This document shows, in pieces, positions 1 through 12,131 of a stretch of 64,000 bases of DNA. Positions within the stretch are counted from its first letter, which is position 1, and each line of letters begins with the position of its first letter. The position numbers and the translations under genes were made by a program. The stretch is from Sphagnum compactum. Taxonomy: Eukaryota; Bryophyta; Sphagnopsida; Sphagnales. The stretch spans positions 33,656,213 to 33,720,212 of the forward strand of contig OZ234493.1 of NCBI GenBank assembly GCA_965153455.1. Reading direction: 5' to 3'. Below the pieces are notes generated by a model. The model was not told the origin of the DNA. It did not search any database and saw nothing but the letters and a program-made list of their open reading frames with translations.

Positions 1-1317
1 ATTATATATGGCCACTACTTCTTTCGAACATGGTCATTTTTTAAAAACATTATATATGTAATGAAATTTCATTATGAAGAACATTCCTTCGAGTGTGATT
101 ATAGGTATAAGTGCATGGTTACATTGGTGATTAACAAAGGCAACCTTATTGTAAATTGAATTGGTACTAGAAATAAAATTTAACAAACCGTAATGGTGAA
201 TTTAACCCATTACCATGTGCAAAGTGGTTTGGAAAATTTTCAATTTGGGTTATTAAGTTGATGTTCACCATTTACAACAAATGTTGTCATTATCTTTTTC
301 ACCACAACATAACTTTCCTTAGATTAAGTAAATTTTAAGATATTCAAAATCACAAGAAATTTGATTGGATGTTAAAATCATCACATGAACATAATCTTTC
401 AATTTAATTCACATAACCTATTAAATTTCATTATGTATAATGTGTGGGTATACATAAAACATTCTAAGAATTTTTTAAAAAAATTTGAAAGCATTTATTT
501 ACATAGGAAATGTTATCATCAATCAAAAGGACCTTTCACCATTTGCGTACAAACCTTTTATAATTCAGATAAAAAACCTTTCATACTTTACATTGGGGAA
601 TGCTTGTTCTAATTTGTTTCCCTTTATTTTTAAATGTATGCCTTCAAGATTAGAACCATTAAATTAAAGGATACCTTGATAAGCAAGCTTGAACCTATAA
701 GACAAGATGACTATGGGGTTTGTCATCTGGACTTTAAATTTGTTTAATATTGTGTATTTTATTTAATTTAATAGTAAATTGATAATATAAAAAAAATAAC
801 TTGATCTTATGTTGAAATAAAAATATTTGACAATGATGATTGATTGTTGTACAATCATTTTTTATGAAAAAATCTAGGCCAAAAGAAAAGTCCTACATCA
901 TGATTTTCTTTCCTCATCATAGTTCCTAGTTGCAAACATCAAGAATTCCACTTTATCAATTAACTTGAGAGAGTTGTTGATTAACACTTGTAAGTAAATG
1001 ACTTGGAAAATTTGACCTAGACGTATTAGATATTTAGTAACATAAATTATGAAATGATGATGATAAACCTTAAATACAATCTACACAAATTGTTGAAATT
1101 CCAAAAATTTGGGCATCAATAAATTTTAAATGAATTTCTTAACTTTGAACATTTCAAATAAGTAATTAGATATTTTTGGCATTATAGGAAATAATATAAT
1201 AATCATTGAAATTGAAAAAATATTATGGTACATGATCAATATGAACCTTGGTGTCCGTACACAAAATAATTTTCAAAATCAAATCAAATCAAGGTGTGCA
1301 AAATCTTAGAACAAATG
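1..1317. other. AT-rich intergenic DNA, no gene seen
   Basis: No open frame longer than about 75 codons, no recognisable protein similarity and no clear tandem repeat. The small open frames near 385-667 overlap in two frames and have no recognisable motif, so they are not called. Confidence 0.6.
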
Positions 1318-1607
1318 ATTTTTTAATGACAGATTCTCGCCAAATTTTGACCTGAAAAATACAACTTCAACTAATACCAAGGATTTTTTGTGGAAATTGA
1401 CCCAAATTTGCCCACATTCTCAAGGGAAAACAATTTCCAAATCACCAAATTATTATGGTAACTTCTAGTAGGTAGCCAAGAATAGAGAACGATCATTTTC
1501 CTTTTTCAATTTCATATCTGGTATATAGCCAAATTTGGATAAATATTTTTTCTTGGTCATTGCTAGTTTAGCTACATCACAAAATTGAAAAAAAAAATAT
1601 ATCACTG
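1318..1607 (+). repeat. Interspersed AT-rich repeat, family 'CGCCAAATTT' (copy 1)
   Basis: Shares ordered blocks with copies near 2.77, 18.87, 30.59, 41.25, 41.82 (reverse) and 46.69 kb: a start around TCTCGCCAAATTTTGACC, a GACCCAAATTTGCC block, GGTAGCCAAGAATA, TAGCCAAATTTGG, then GCTACATCACAAAATTG and an A-rich tail ending CACTG. No coding capacity. The copies look like a non-autonomous DNA transposon. The CAGTG-like ends of some copies would fit a hAT-type element, but no target duplication was confirmed. Confidence 0.65.
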
Positions 1608-2610
1608 CTTAGAACCTTCTTTAAGATGCTAAGTACTTGCTTATGAATACAGCTCAGCCAGGGTAGGCCCAGGCATTTAATTCTCAAAGGTGTTGTAGGG
1701 ACCCAAAGTGAAATCTGGTACAGTACGTGTGAGGCATGTGAGGTTTGAATTTGAACAATCTCTCCTTTGGAAGAATCAAATATTATAAAATATGTGGAAA
1801 GATTTTGCTCTAAAATGGGCAGATCATGCAACCAATGACTCGCTTGTGGACCCACAAGGGCAGTACAAAGTATGATTTAGCAAAATTGATTGTCAGGAAT
1901 AAGCCAGCCAGACAATGACTACCAACCACCTTTTGCCTAATTAAAGAAGAACCAATTCAGTAAGGGGCTCTCCTCCTATATTTCTGTTGGTAGAGGACCT
2001 TCCTTTATGTTTTCATCAAGTTCACTAACTTTCAGATTAGGCAGAGAAATTAGTCATCACTCTTGTTTTAAGAAAGGAAATCAGTATTAGAGCAGGACCT
2101 AAGTTCCATAAACCCTAAACCTGACATAGACCTGCAAAAGCCCTAAACTAATAACTTTGTGCCTGGTAGATATGGAGTGGCCCATTCTTTTTGTGAACTC
2201 AGGTTTGGGCATCTTGTGTCTGGTTAGGTAAGTTGGTGGGAGGTAGGTTGAAAAAAAATGGTGGATAAAATGGAGATAATAATAAGAAGAAAAAGGCCAA
2301 AATGAAGGCCATCTTAGTTTGTACTCAGTAATGTCTTTGTACTTGGTGTTTTTGAAATATGTTTGAAAATTTCATTTTCTGGGCTGCCCAATAAAACAAT
2401 GGTACCCAGGTGATCTTGCATCTCAAAGGCCTGTCTTATCTGCTGAATGAAGATAAACCAGTATAGTATCTTGTACACAACTACGTTAAGAGAAGCCGTG
2501 GGAAAAAAGGAGTTTGGAATTAGCAAGTAAGGTCTAGGATTGGAGTAAGTAGTTTGAATGGCTGGTGCAACCTACAGCTGACCCACCATAATCTTGGCAA
2601 CTTGTCTGGT
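1608..2610. other. Intergenic DNA, no gene seen
   Basis: Somewhat less AT-rich than the flanks. Minus-strand open frames at 1,577-1,855 and 2,314-2,526 have no recognisable domain and no supporting context, so nothing is called. Confidence 0.5.
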
Positions 2611-2712
2611 TTGGTACCACCTCAAGTGATCTAGCTTTCAGCCTATTGCCAACTTACTGGGTTGGTACCACCTCAAGTGACCTAGCTTTCAGCCTATTGC
2701 CAACTTACTGGG
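2611..2712. repeat. Perfectly adjacent 51-bp tandem duplication
   Basis: Two head-to-tail 51-bp copies (2,611-2,661 and 2,662-2,712), both beginning TTGGTACCACCTCAAGTGA. They differ at one base (T to C after AAGTGA). Near identity in otherwise diverged DNA indicates a recent duplication. Confidence 0.95.
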
Positions 2713-2765
2713 TTTGTTGGATATATGGTGAATATTTGTGGGTAACCGGCGGTAGTTCCAGCCTT

Positions 2766-3060
2766 TCTCGTACTGGTGAAATTTTGCCAAAAAGCGGAAT
2801 CAAAAATCAACAAACTAAAAAATGATATGATTTTGGAAGGTTTCAATTGCCAAAAGTGAGGAAACGAAAAGGTTAAATTGCCAAAGTTCTATATTTGGAT
2901 TTCAGAGTGTACCCATGAATGTGAAAGGTTGAATTCAAAAATATATATCTTTCATATGTTGTTTATAGGCAGATTTGGCTAAATGTTCCAAGGGATGACC
3001 ACCATTTTTTTCTACGTCTTCCTATGGATGATTGCCACTTATGCTACATAAAAGAATTCC
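2766..3060 (+). repeat. Interspersed AT-rich repeat, family 'CGCCAAATTT' (copy 2, diverged)
   Basis: Begins ACTGGTGAAATTTTGCC and ends with the family block GGATGATTGCCACTTATGCTACATAA. Closest to the copy at 46.69 kb, which shares AGATTTGGCTAAAT and a block resembling AAGGATGGTCACCA. No coding capacity. Confidence 0.6.
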
Positions 3061-3230
3061 TGAAGAAAACAGTGGGTAAACATAGAGCTAAGAAAAAACT
3101 GCAAGAAAAGCTTACACAAAGAGCTTGTACCTGCAATAACATGATTACAATAGTTTTGAATGCTGTGTCAAGAGCTGTTAGAATTCACAAGTGGTTTAAA
3201 ATTCTTCCAAATCTTTACACCAGGTAAGGA

Positions 3231-4369
3231 TCTTGAACGGAGGGGTCCTGGGAAGGAATGTGTGTCCTGTGTTAGGCTCTTGCCTTGTGCCAGGCCCTCT
3301 TCGTAGCACAGCCCTGCTCTCAGTCATTACCATTATTTCATCCTACAAATGACCAACCGGATGAGATGCTTGTTCTAGGCCACCCAAGAGAGCTAGTCCC
3401 CAGCAATGCACTTGTTGAACAGATGTATGTGTTTTCTGGGGTGTGGCTCACAAACCTTCCTCATGCTAGCTCTAAGGTTTTTTCCTTTGTATTTGAAAAC
3501 ACCTAAGGGCGAGGAAGATGCTTCCCTCAATTGGAGGGGTCTTCCACTATTTTGATGCAAACCTTCCATCATTCAAATGCATGTGCCTTTTGTTCAAATG
3601 CATACATTTCATACTTTACCAGACCTGCTCCTTAGGCCTCCCCTAATTTTCAAACCTAGACCTCGAAGGCTATGCGCCTCAAAGCAGGGGAGGCCCTTTG
3701 GCGTAGGCCTTCCCCTATGTATACATTTGGGCCAGAGTGAACCAGCATCCACTAGTGCACCATGAAGGATGGAATGTATTTGGATAGGAAACATTTTTTC
3801 AATGTATTCTTGTCCTGTAGCTAACTAGAACCCATTAGTGCACCATGAAGGATCTGGGGATTTTTTTTCAAAGTTTTCACGCAGGTCCATTGGTGAGGAT
3901 TCCCAACATTAATTAGCATGAGATGGCAATTGTCTTAGGTAGGTTGTAGCTTTTTCTTTAAATGTTGATACAAGTGACAAAATAAGAGGTGCCTAGCAAG
4001 TCATTTTATTTCTGGCTATGTATTGCCAGAGCTCTGGGGAAAAAAAGGCTTGATTCCAATGCAAATGAATCACCTTTCAACCCCCTATGAACTGCCCATA
4101 ACCTTTGAACCACCCATGTACAAGTATTGTTTTTGTTGCTGCCCTGCCCAGCATTATCCCACAAGGGGTTGTCAGAGTTAGTGCGGAGACCAGTCTCCCT
4201 CTGACTTATTATATATTATCCTACAATGGAACCCATCTAAGTGATAGGAAGCTGCAGTAGGGACTCTTATAACATGTAGATTGGAGAAAATTAAATAAAC
4301 TAGGGCCAGTGTTTCTAGTTCAATAAAGGAAGAAAGAAATTTTAATCTAAATTCTTATACCATGCTCCT
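3231..4369. repeat. Mosaic of short interspersed repeats outside duplication unit 1
   Basis: The part from 3,470 to 3,730 (AAAACACCTA..., GCAAACCTTCCATC, GGCCTCCCCTAATTTT, GGAGGCCC...CTTCCCCTATGT) recurs near 20.69, 29.69 and 44.28 kb. The part from 3,840 to 4,000 resembles 17.78-17.93 kb (CCACTAGCCAGGATCCCC versus TCCATTGGTGAGGATTCCC, then ATGGCGACTGTC/ATGGCAATTGTC). Open frames at 3,285-3,506 and 3,577-3,794 show no recognisable domain, so no gene is called. Confidence 0.55.
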
Positions 4370-7300
4370 TTCACTTGAATCTACAGTTGCTACAGGATTT
4401 TGTAGGATATTTATCTCCTTGCCATCCCTACACATTTAATTTGAGGAATAATTGCCTGCAAGTTGCATTCATGTCACAAAAACAAATTCTATTTGCAAAC
4501 TTATGTCTTGAGAGTATAAGTTTTTTCTATCATTTAAAGTTATTTTAACAGTTATATTGAAGTCACATGTACCTACACATGAGTTCAAATGTCTTCCTCT
4601 AAAGGTTAAACGAATGATAAATTCTTTTCAGAAAATTTTTAACATATATTCTCATCTTAGGTGTTTTGAGCTATCAAAGAATATCAAACCCAGGAATTAT
4701 TTATTGAATATTAGCATTTAATTTGGTCAATCACATGGGATAACCATTTTATGTAACTCCATTAATTGAATTGCCCACTATGAGTGGCTACTTCAAAGGC
4801 ACCTAATGTTACCAATAAAGAGTGCAGGGATCAATTAATACCAATTAGGGAACTTTTTTCAATATTGTGATTAAAAATTTGGAAGTTTTCCACGAAATAG
4901 AAAAAATATTCTAACGCACATTAGAAAACCCAACTTTACAAAAACAATCTTTATTTTTTTCAATAAAAAACCAAAAAACTATTGAAAAAAACTGATATCA
5001 ATATTCCCAAATATTGAGTTCAAGTATGTATCATTCTTACTTCCTGGAACGAAAAGTTATCAGATTAAATGGCATTAGGTACAAGCAAGCAAATGGCGAA
5101 TGACTCTGCCCTTCATGGCAAGCTCAAAACCAACAAACTGTTTCACAATGTGAAGTTTACCGAAACCTGGACTCACAGTTCACACTGACACCTGGTGAAC
5201 AATCCTCAAAGTGTAGACGCAAATGAAAGCTACATATCTCAGCTCTCCCTTAGAAGCAGCTCGACCAATAGAAACCAGATTCTTTTGGGTTTCTGTTGGG
5301 ACACCCGTGCGCGCCCCCTAAGCAACTAGTGGAGAAATTTGTGTCTGAACTTGCATTTATATTCTACCAATTCCACGTTCACGTGCTATGTTTTCATCCC
5401 GTTCCTATTCCCAAATCAACTGGCACTGCTGAGCATGTTCACGTTCGAGCAACTTCACGTGTGCATGTTGCGGCCTGCTGTTGGCGGGTCGGTGAAATCG
5501 TGAAATCATGACCTCTGTAGCAGAGTTCCAGTGATTTTTTCTCCTTACAAATTTTGTCGTTTCTCTACCAGGAAAAAGGGGAATTTTTAAAGTTTTCCTT
5601 TCCTCTTTCTAGTGTAGATCTGGCTAATTTTGTATTAAACATTTGTAAAATGTAGGCAATTGCTTGTACAATGGTAAAATTAAATAATTATATAATTTTT
5701 GAGGTTTTCTCAGACAAGTCCAGCAACAGGCATGTACTCCATGTGCAAATTGATGATAGAAAATTGGGGAGGGTCGAAGTCCCCTGTCGGTAGCGGGAAT
5801 GGACTTGGTGAAGATATATACATGTACGAGGGTGATGACTGTTGAAGCCATTTAGCCACGTGTGAACCACAAATCCTTATTATCTAGGAATTATGCCTGT
5901 AATTAATCTAGTTAAATTTAGTTAATCTAGATTGACCGTTTACTATAAACTTACGGAGAGCAAGTCCTTCCATAATTAGAGGTTCTATGTACGGCGCCGT
6001 CGCTCGTCAAGGGGGGGCTCGACAAATGGAAGTATTCATTTCTCATGGCGTACCCGTTCGCTCTTGAACTTCCTTAGTATTAGAGGACTTTGTATATTGC
6101 AAGACCACATTTGGACGTCACTAGCATCTCGTAAGCAAGTGCTCCGTGTCACAAAACTTTTTCAAATCTCCTCAGAATATATCTTAAAACAATGAACCTG
6201 AAAGAATTTTTCATATCAAAATTTCAAATCGAATTTATGGATTACAGCCGTTTGAAAATATTCATGCACCTCCAAAATTGTAAGCGCTCATCATGCATCG
6301 TCGACAAACAAAAACGCAGTTAGTTAATATTCACTAATGCCGTATTTTAGTATCGAATAAATTAGTAAAGAATCCGTTTTTGCCTTCTCGGATCACATGT
6401 ATAATTTATGAACGGTTAGAACTTGCAACTCGACGTGAAAATCACCTGGAGATATAAGCTGGAAACTACTTATAATTTGCACGCAATTAACTCCTTTTCC
6501 GTGGACTAAGAAATGACCACCACGCAGTTGTTTCTTAAAAACTATCAATCCACTGTTAAATTTGTTTATGGTTGCAGCGCTCACGTTCTTCGTACATCCC
6601 CTTATAAATCTACAGCTAAGGCATGCAGGAAATGAACGTCACTAATGGCTTTGAACATTAATTGGTACCTTAATTCTTTCTTCTGTAACTTCAGCAACAT
6701 TAGTCCACACGCTAACTTTCCTTCGCTTAATTAGTGTCTATTCATCTCTCTAGATCTCGTATTTCAAGAGTCCAGGTGCTAATTCACCTGAATTTAGATC
6801 ACTCTAGCTTGCGCCTATTGAAATTAGTCTGTAACTGTGCAATATTTAATTACTTGAATCTATATAAAATTTTATATAGTAATTCTCGCACAAGAACATC
6901 TTATAAATTTGTTCTAGACATATACACATCCTTCACTAGTCATAAAACATGCTTGTAAAAGAGTGTATGTGTGTTTTTGGGGGCTAGCTAGCAAGCTTTT
7001 ATAAGCCGTTGTGAGGAGTTAGTATAAGATTAATACAAGAGCTTTTTGTTCCTGAACATCATCTAGTGCAACACAACCACACTAATCCAGTATTAAAACT
7101 CATAAACTTACTTTTTTAATCGTCTTCCTAGAAAGAGTTTCATGAGCATATATGATCAATCCACGTACCAGGAACGCTCTACTACATATCAAAATGGTTC
7201 AGCTTATATGGTGAACTAGTATATATACCATTCCCGCAATTGGACTACTTACAAGCCGGCTGTGAAGATTATATTCAAAAAAGTTGTCTCAAAATCCAGC

Positions 7301-7694
7301 ATCCCTCTACATGCGAGAGAAACTGCGTAAGTGCTGATCAGCTGTCTTGGAAACATAGCTGATTATAAGACGCGTGCTGCAAGTATCAGTATTTTTTTGG
7401 TTCTGGAATATTAAGATAAATGTCTTCAAAGAGAATCAGCTAAGGTGGAGATCTGGCATCCTAGTCTGGAAGAATAGAAATTGCAGCTGATCCAGAATGA
7501 CAACAGATTGACCCACTAGAGCAGACATTGAGCTCAGAATTAGGAATAGAACTTGACAGACCAAGACTTCCAAGGTGCAGTCGGATCCTGCAGCTGCACC
7601 ATGCAATATGTGTCGCATGATCAAGCTGTTGTAAGTTGTTGACAACCGGCTGGATCACGTCATTTGCTTGTTGGCACCATGACCTACTGCTGGC
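4370..7694 (-). other. 3' flank of AP2-like copy A, conserved with the copy B flank
   Basis: Aligns block by block with 29,640-33,640. No open frame is conserved between the two flanks: the short frame at 5,296-5,511 matches the frame at 31,146 only in fragments. It therefore looks non-coding. It contains the GC-rich near-palindrome TACGGCGCCGT at 5,990 and E/G-box-like CACGTG cores (5,380-5,460). The polyadenylation site of copy A must lie in the part next to 7,695, but its position cannot be read with confidence. Confidence 0.6.
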
Positions 7695-10600
7695 CTAATC
7701 CAGTGGACGAAGGATCTGTAGCAATACAGGATCAAAGGGTAGGTATGGTCGACCTCCAATGAGCACACCAGCAGGCTCATCAAAGCGTCCAGTTGCTGCC
7801 GAGTTATTTGGCAGATCGTCAGCAGCTAGTGCAGCAGCATTGTTTCCAGCAGCATCAACTACTAGACGAGCTATGATCTGCAGTGGATCATCGGCCTGCA
7901 CATACCACGGTAGGATTAATGGCGCTGGATTAATGAGCTCAAAGTCTGTAGTCGGCTCCACGTCATGCAGGTCGACTACCTGCTTCTCCCAGCTTATGGT
8001 TACTGAGGTTTCATGTAGGTCATCATCATCATCAGCTGCTAGGAGCTGGACACACTGATCAGATGCAGTACTTCCGGAAGCTGCTGGAATGTCTGTGTGG
8101 TTGATGCCATTCTCTGACATAGTGGCATTCTGAATTTGTAAACAAACAATTACATTTCCTGGACCTCTCCTGGACTCACATCAGGCTCAATTCACACTGA
8201 ACCCACAATGTCAGCCTGCCAGAAGGCCATCAGTCGTCTTGGGATTTTACATTGTCTTGAAGAAATTGTTTTAGATGGATCAAGTAGCATCCCTTTGAAG
8301 TTTGAACGCTAAAAGAGGATGACATAAAGCATGAATTAGTACCTGCTGCAATGTCTGGTTCCGTGCCCCAGCTGCTGCAGCAGTGACTCCTGCTGCAACG
8401 ACGTCCTTCTTGCGAGGAGTATATGGCTTTCGGGGGGTTTCAGGAGCACCTCCTACAACGGCGCCCTTCTTCTTGCGAGGAGTATATGGCTTCTTGGGGG
8501 CCTTCTGTTTGCCCCGTCCCCTCTTCACTTTTTTCTGAGCGGAAGGTACTGGAAGTCCAGCATCTGTAACATACCAAACACATCAGTTATAACTTACAAC
8601 TACATAGTATCAGAAGGAATTATCTTGGGAAAGGGAAAGTTCAAAGGACATTACAGTGTAGTACTTGACCTGAAGGCTCATAGCTTGGTGGATCATCATG
8701 TGGTGCAAGCCACTCACCGATGGCAGCTTGCTGTGCTGTAAATGGCAGGGTCCGGACAAAAAATGTGTCTTTGATCATTTGAGTCATGTCCTTGTTTTCT
8801 TGCACGGCTTTGTCGTAGACAGCTCTGCAATCAACCATCACTTAGGGCAACAATCAGTCATGTATCCCATACGAAAGCTAACTTCGTTGTGCAGCTGATC
8901 TACATGTATGCCATTTCTCTTAGATGATTCTAAGCTCATATGTACATGTGTCTTTTGATTGTTGCTTCATATCTCTGCAGTTTAAGAAGCAGACTTCCAA
9001 GATTCATACATACTGCAATTGTGATCACAGCACACATTAAGAAGGTCTAGAAGAGGACCCGAAGCAGAAGCTAGGGTTCCAGCTACTAAATAGGGTTTTC
9101 ATGAGAAAATATTAAGATCATAAGAAAGGAAAAACAAAACTTGATTCAAGCTGCATGTCAAGAACTACAGGAACTCATGCATGATCTGCAGGGTACCTGG
9201 CTGCTTCTTCCTCGGTGCTGTATGAGCCGACGATTTCACCAAGCGGACTGCCAAAACAATAAATATTCAAGATCACCAATAAGAAGTTCTTCCAGTCAAT
9301 GGTCATTATAAGTATCTCATGACCACATGTAATTCCTCACATGCTGATGATGACTCACAAACCTATGTTTGTGTTTTCGTCTCATGAGTTCAGTTGCACT
9401 AAAGGGGTCAACATTGCACAATGCAGAATACAGACTACTAACAAGAGTACACAACATTCACTCATGATCACTGCAGTGTCGATAGGAGAGAAATTCGATG
9501 TGCAGCATGTGGTGAAACATAGATTCATGCATATTACACGCAGGAATGTGTATGTTTACCTCCTCTTCCAGTTCTCCCCGTAAGGAACCTCGAAATTTCC
9601 ATCCTTTATCTTCGTCATACAAGGGTATGTCCATACAGCACCAGGTCCCTTGCTGTCTCCTCTAATGAACAGAGCCATTTGGTCGTTGGTGAGAAGCTTC
9701 AGCTGCAGTGAACAAAACCACGCAATGAATGAATGAATGAATTCATCAAGCTGTACTTTCAGATGGATCCCTCCATGCAAACATCATGTCATTCGTGTTG
9801 CAGCAGATCATCTCGCAACCCATGATCCAATTACATAGTTGTATAAACCAGTACTACTTAGAAATCAAAGGATCAACGAGACTTCTAGCTAGGACCCTGC
9901 AACCATGATAGAAAGATATCAAGGAAGAAGAGCTCTCATAAGAACATCAGAAACTGCCAGCTACAAGCTTTCTGTACCAAACCTGCATTGCTGCTTACCC
10001 TTCTCACATCATCGTCGTATTGTTGAGCAGGCTTGAAGTTGATACGATCCTGGAACCCCTCGCCTCTCAGTAAAAGGGCTGCTTTGTTGTAAGCGCTGCA
10101 ATAAGACCACACATGATCCATGAGCTGCACTCAGACAACAGCATAGGCAATTGTTGTTACAGCTTGTTCAGCATTCTCACTGTCATTCATGCATGGTGCA
10201 GCACGACAATTCACAATCCAGCAGCTGCAGCTGGTTACTAGTTCATGAAGAACTGCTGCTTTAATGTATGGTATCCTAGCCAGCTCAAGAAGCAAAACAG
10301 TACTCCAAAAATTAGGTCTCGAAGATACACTCGAGTATCTAGATGTGTACCTTGCAGCTTCTTCCTTGGTGGCTGATGCACCTGCATCCAAGATCAACAA
10401 GCAAATGCAAACAGAATGAGATGGAAGACATGATGAGCAGCAACAAATTGACATCCTCTACAATCAAAAGAGCAGCAGCAGCTGGTAATGAGAACTTTCT
10501 GATCGAGCTTGGCATGCTAGAAGTTAGAGCAATGTACCGAGATAGGGGTGTTTATGCGACTCCACATCAGCAACGTCCGTAGCTTGCGCGCCAACGTCGT

Positions 10601-11297
10601 CGTTGGCGGGGAAATCACTTTCACTGCCATGGTCATGCAACTGCAGCTGCTGAAATACGGCAGCTACTATACCAGCTTCATAGACGACACTCGACAGGGA
10701 GGGCTCATAGTGAGTGACATCTTCCATCTCCCGGCCACCCACTGCATCACCCATATTCTCTTGCACCATCGACAGCTGGTGAGGGTACTCACGATCGTAG
10801 CGGCGGACTGGACCGCCTTCGTCGACAGCCATCATCGAACGCTGCTGGGTGCTGTCTTCGCACGGGGAGAAACGCATCAGCTCCTGAACACAAAACTCAC
10901 ACATACATCTTCCTTGAGCGTTGACAGGATCAGCGCCTTGCAATGGTGTCGTACCCAGGTTGACGTTGTTGCCTTGGTCTTCATCGTTTCCATAATGAGG
11001 AGGAACTGCAAAATGGAAGGCGGGGTCCATGGGATACCAAGCATATGTGGGCCGTGTAACTTCGGACATCATGGCTTCTCTGAGGAACGGAGGAGCACGA
11101 CCTGGGCGAGAAATTTCAGGACGTGATTGCAGATGAATTCCTGGCAAATCCAATGTCGAGCCCGGCGCCAAACCAAAAGCCCTTTGAAAGCGCTCAACAG
11201 TCTCCGCATTCGCCGGCATCTGTCCGAAGTAGAGCTGCACGCGGTCTTCCTGCATCCCACTGTCGACGTTCGGAACCATGTAGAGATCTGATTCCAT
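7695..11297 (-). CDS. AP2-like transcription factor, copy A, with half of AP2 repeat R1 deleted
   Basis: Inferred spliced gene of eight coding exons: 11297-10538, 10381-10351, 10095-9999, 9702-9560, 9247-9197, 8824-8718, 8563-8343, 8129-7695. All junctions are GT-AG and all phases match, giving 614 codons. The ATG at 11,297 is chosen by alignment with copy B. The N-terminus reads DLYMVP (residues 4-9), where copy B has the repression motif DLNMVP. R1 survives only as its C-terminal half (HKHPYLG, then ATKEEAASAYNKAALLLRG, ending DRINF). The linker LLTNDQMALFIR and the diverged R2 (VWTYPCMTKIKDGNFEV... VGSYSTEEEAARAVYDKA) follow, then a basic tail with an AT-hook-like KRGRGKQK and two KPYTPRKK repeats. 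Relative to copy B, every length difference is a multiple of three. Known: AP2-family proteins bind DNA in the nucleus. Inferred: this one probably lost R1 binding and may act by partner competition, or it may be a young pseudogene. Confidence 0.78.
10538..10574 (-). other. Deletion scar inside copy A exon 1
   Basis: Minus-strand sequence up to GACGTTG matches the middle of copy B exon 1, and sequence after it (GATGTGGAGTCGCAT...) matches copy B exon 2. In copy B the two flanks are 453 bp apart (36,496-36,948). CAAC on the plus strand is present at both copy B breakpoints (36,496-36,499 and 36,949-36,952) and once in copy A (10,571-10,574). The deletion removed 298 bp of exon 1, the 150-bp intron and 5 bp of exon 2, and fused the two exons in frame. 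Confidence 0.85.
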
Positions 11298-11611
11298 TCC
11301 TTCTATCTTTCCACCTGAGAGGCAAGAAAGTCAGTGGTGCTGCTTCGTGAGATAACAAAAACAATTGTTCCCAGAACTTCAGACCTACTCCATGCGATCT
11401 GGAAGGGAAGAAAAAGACACATACCTGTGCAAGGGTCAAAGGAAAGAAGACGATCTGAAAGCAAACGGAAACTCTAGTGAGTTACTGCACCGCACAATCT
11501 CACAGAAAATGCAGCCAAGAAACGATAGATCGCGAGAAGAGCGAGAAAGAGAGAGAGAGAGCGCGAGAGAGAGCGAGAGCGCGAGAGCAAGGAAAGAGAC
11601 AGAGTGAGCGA
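11298..11611 (-). promoter_or_regulatory. 5' leader of copy A with an intron and GA-rich tract
   Basis: A leader intron is read at 11,424-11,315 on the minus strand (donor CACAG/GTATGTG, acceptor TGCCTCTCAG/GTGG) just upstream of the start codon. The same intron position exists in copy B. Further upstream (11,529-11,600) is an imperfect GAGAGA/GAGCGA tract, typical of plant 5' untranslated regions and of GAGA-factor (BBR/BPC) binding regions. The transcription start is not resolved. Confidence 0.6.
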
Positions 11612-11796
11612 GCTTGGGGTCTCGCGACTTTCGCGGCGATCGAAGGAGGACAGCCGGGACTTCTTCGGGTCGGTTTGGTTGGTTTCTTTTAGGGTTTGTT
11701 TCTTCGGGTCGGCGGCCTCGGGTACCGTTGGTTCTCAGTCAACGAAGGTACTCAACTGGTCAACAAACTGGAGACGTCCCCAACTGAGGTCCAGAA
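11612..11796 (-). promoter_or_regulatory. Probable core promoter region of copy A
   Basis: Conserved with 38,617-38,796 upstream of copy B, including TTCGGGTCG, ACCGTTGGTTCTCAGTCAACGAA and CAACTGGTCAAC. GTCAAC/TTGAC cores resemble WRKY W-box half-sites. It ends at a hAT-type miniature element. No convincing TATA box was seen. Confidence 0.45.
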
Positions 11797-12131
11797 CAAT
11801 GTTAATAATGTAGTATTGGGCGGTTCTCAGATATAAGCCGGTTATCTCAAGGAGAATCAATGGTTCCAAATTAGTTGAGAATCGCCTTCCCAAGAACCAT
11901 CTCGGGTATCATTTGACCTCAACTTTGGTACTCAAGTCAGATATTGATTGGACCACTAGGTTCAGTTCTCAACCTACCACAAAAAGTGGAGCTTACTTTT
12001 TTTTGGTAGTTCTTAAAACATTTTATACAAAAAGTCTTAAGAAATTTGGGGGCACAGGAGGGGATGTTCTTAAAATTTATTTTAAGAACTAGAATTGGTG
12101 ATGCTTAGAGAGAGAACTGCCCAACATTGAT
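11797..12131. mobile_element. hAT-type miniature element, unit 1 copy (altered)
   Basis: Left end GTCCAGAA + CAATGTT lies at the same site as the complete element at 38,797 in unit 2, but is interrupted by a short insertion before TTGGGCGGTTCTC. A matching right end GAGAACTGCCCAACATTG stops at 12,131. The right flank (ATTAAAAA) does not repeat the left target site, so this copy has been rearranged or extended. No coding capacity. Confidence 0.6.

Noticed and set aside
8020-8060. Possible miR172 target in copy A exon 9 (GCAGCTGATGATGATG)
   Set aside because: This is a GAT-codon repeat encoding Asp residues. It lacks the CAGCATCATCA order and the flanking match expected for a miR172 site.
10548-11126. 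Plus-strand open frame of 192 codons
   Set aside because: It is the antisense shadow of copy A exon 1, which has matched splice sites and paralogue support on the minus strand. The same applies to 36,187-36,795 plus opposite copy B.
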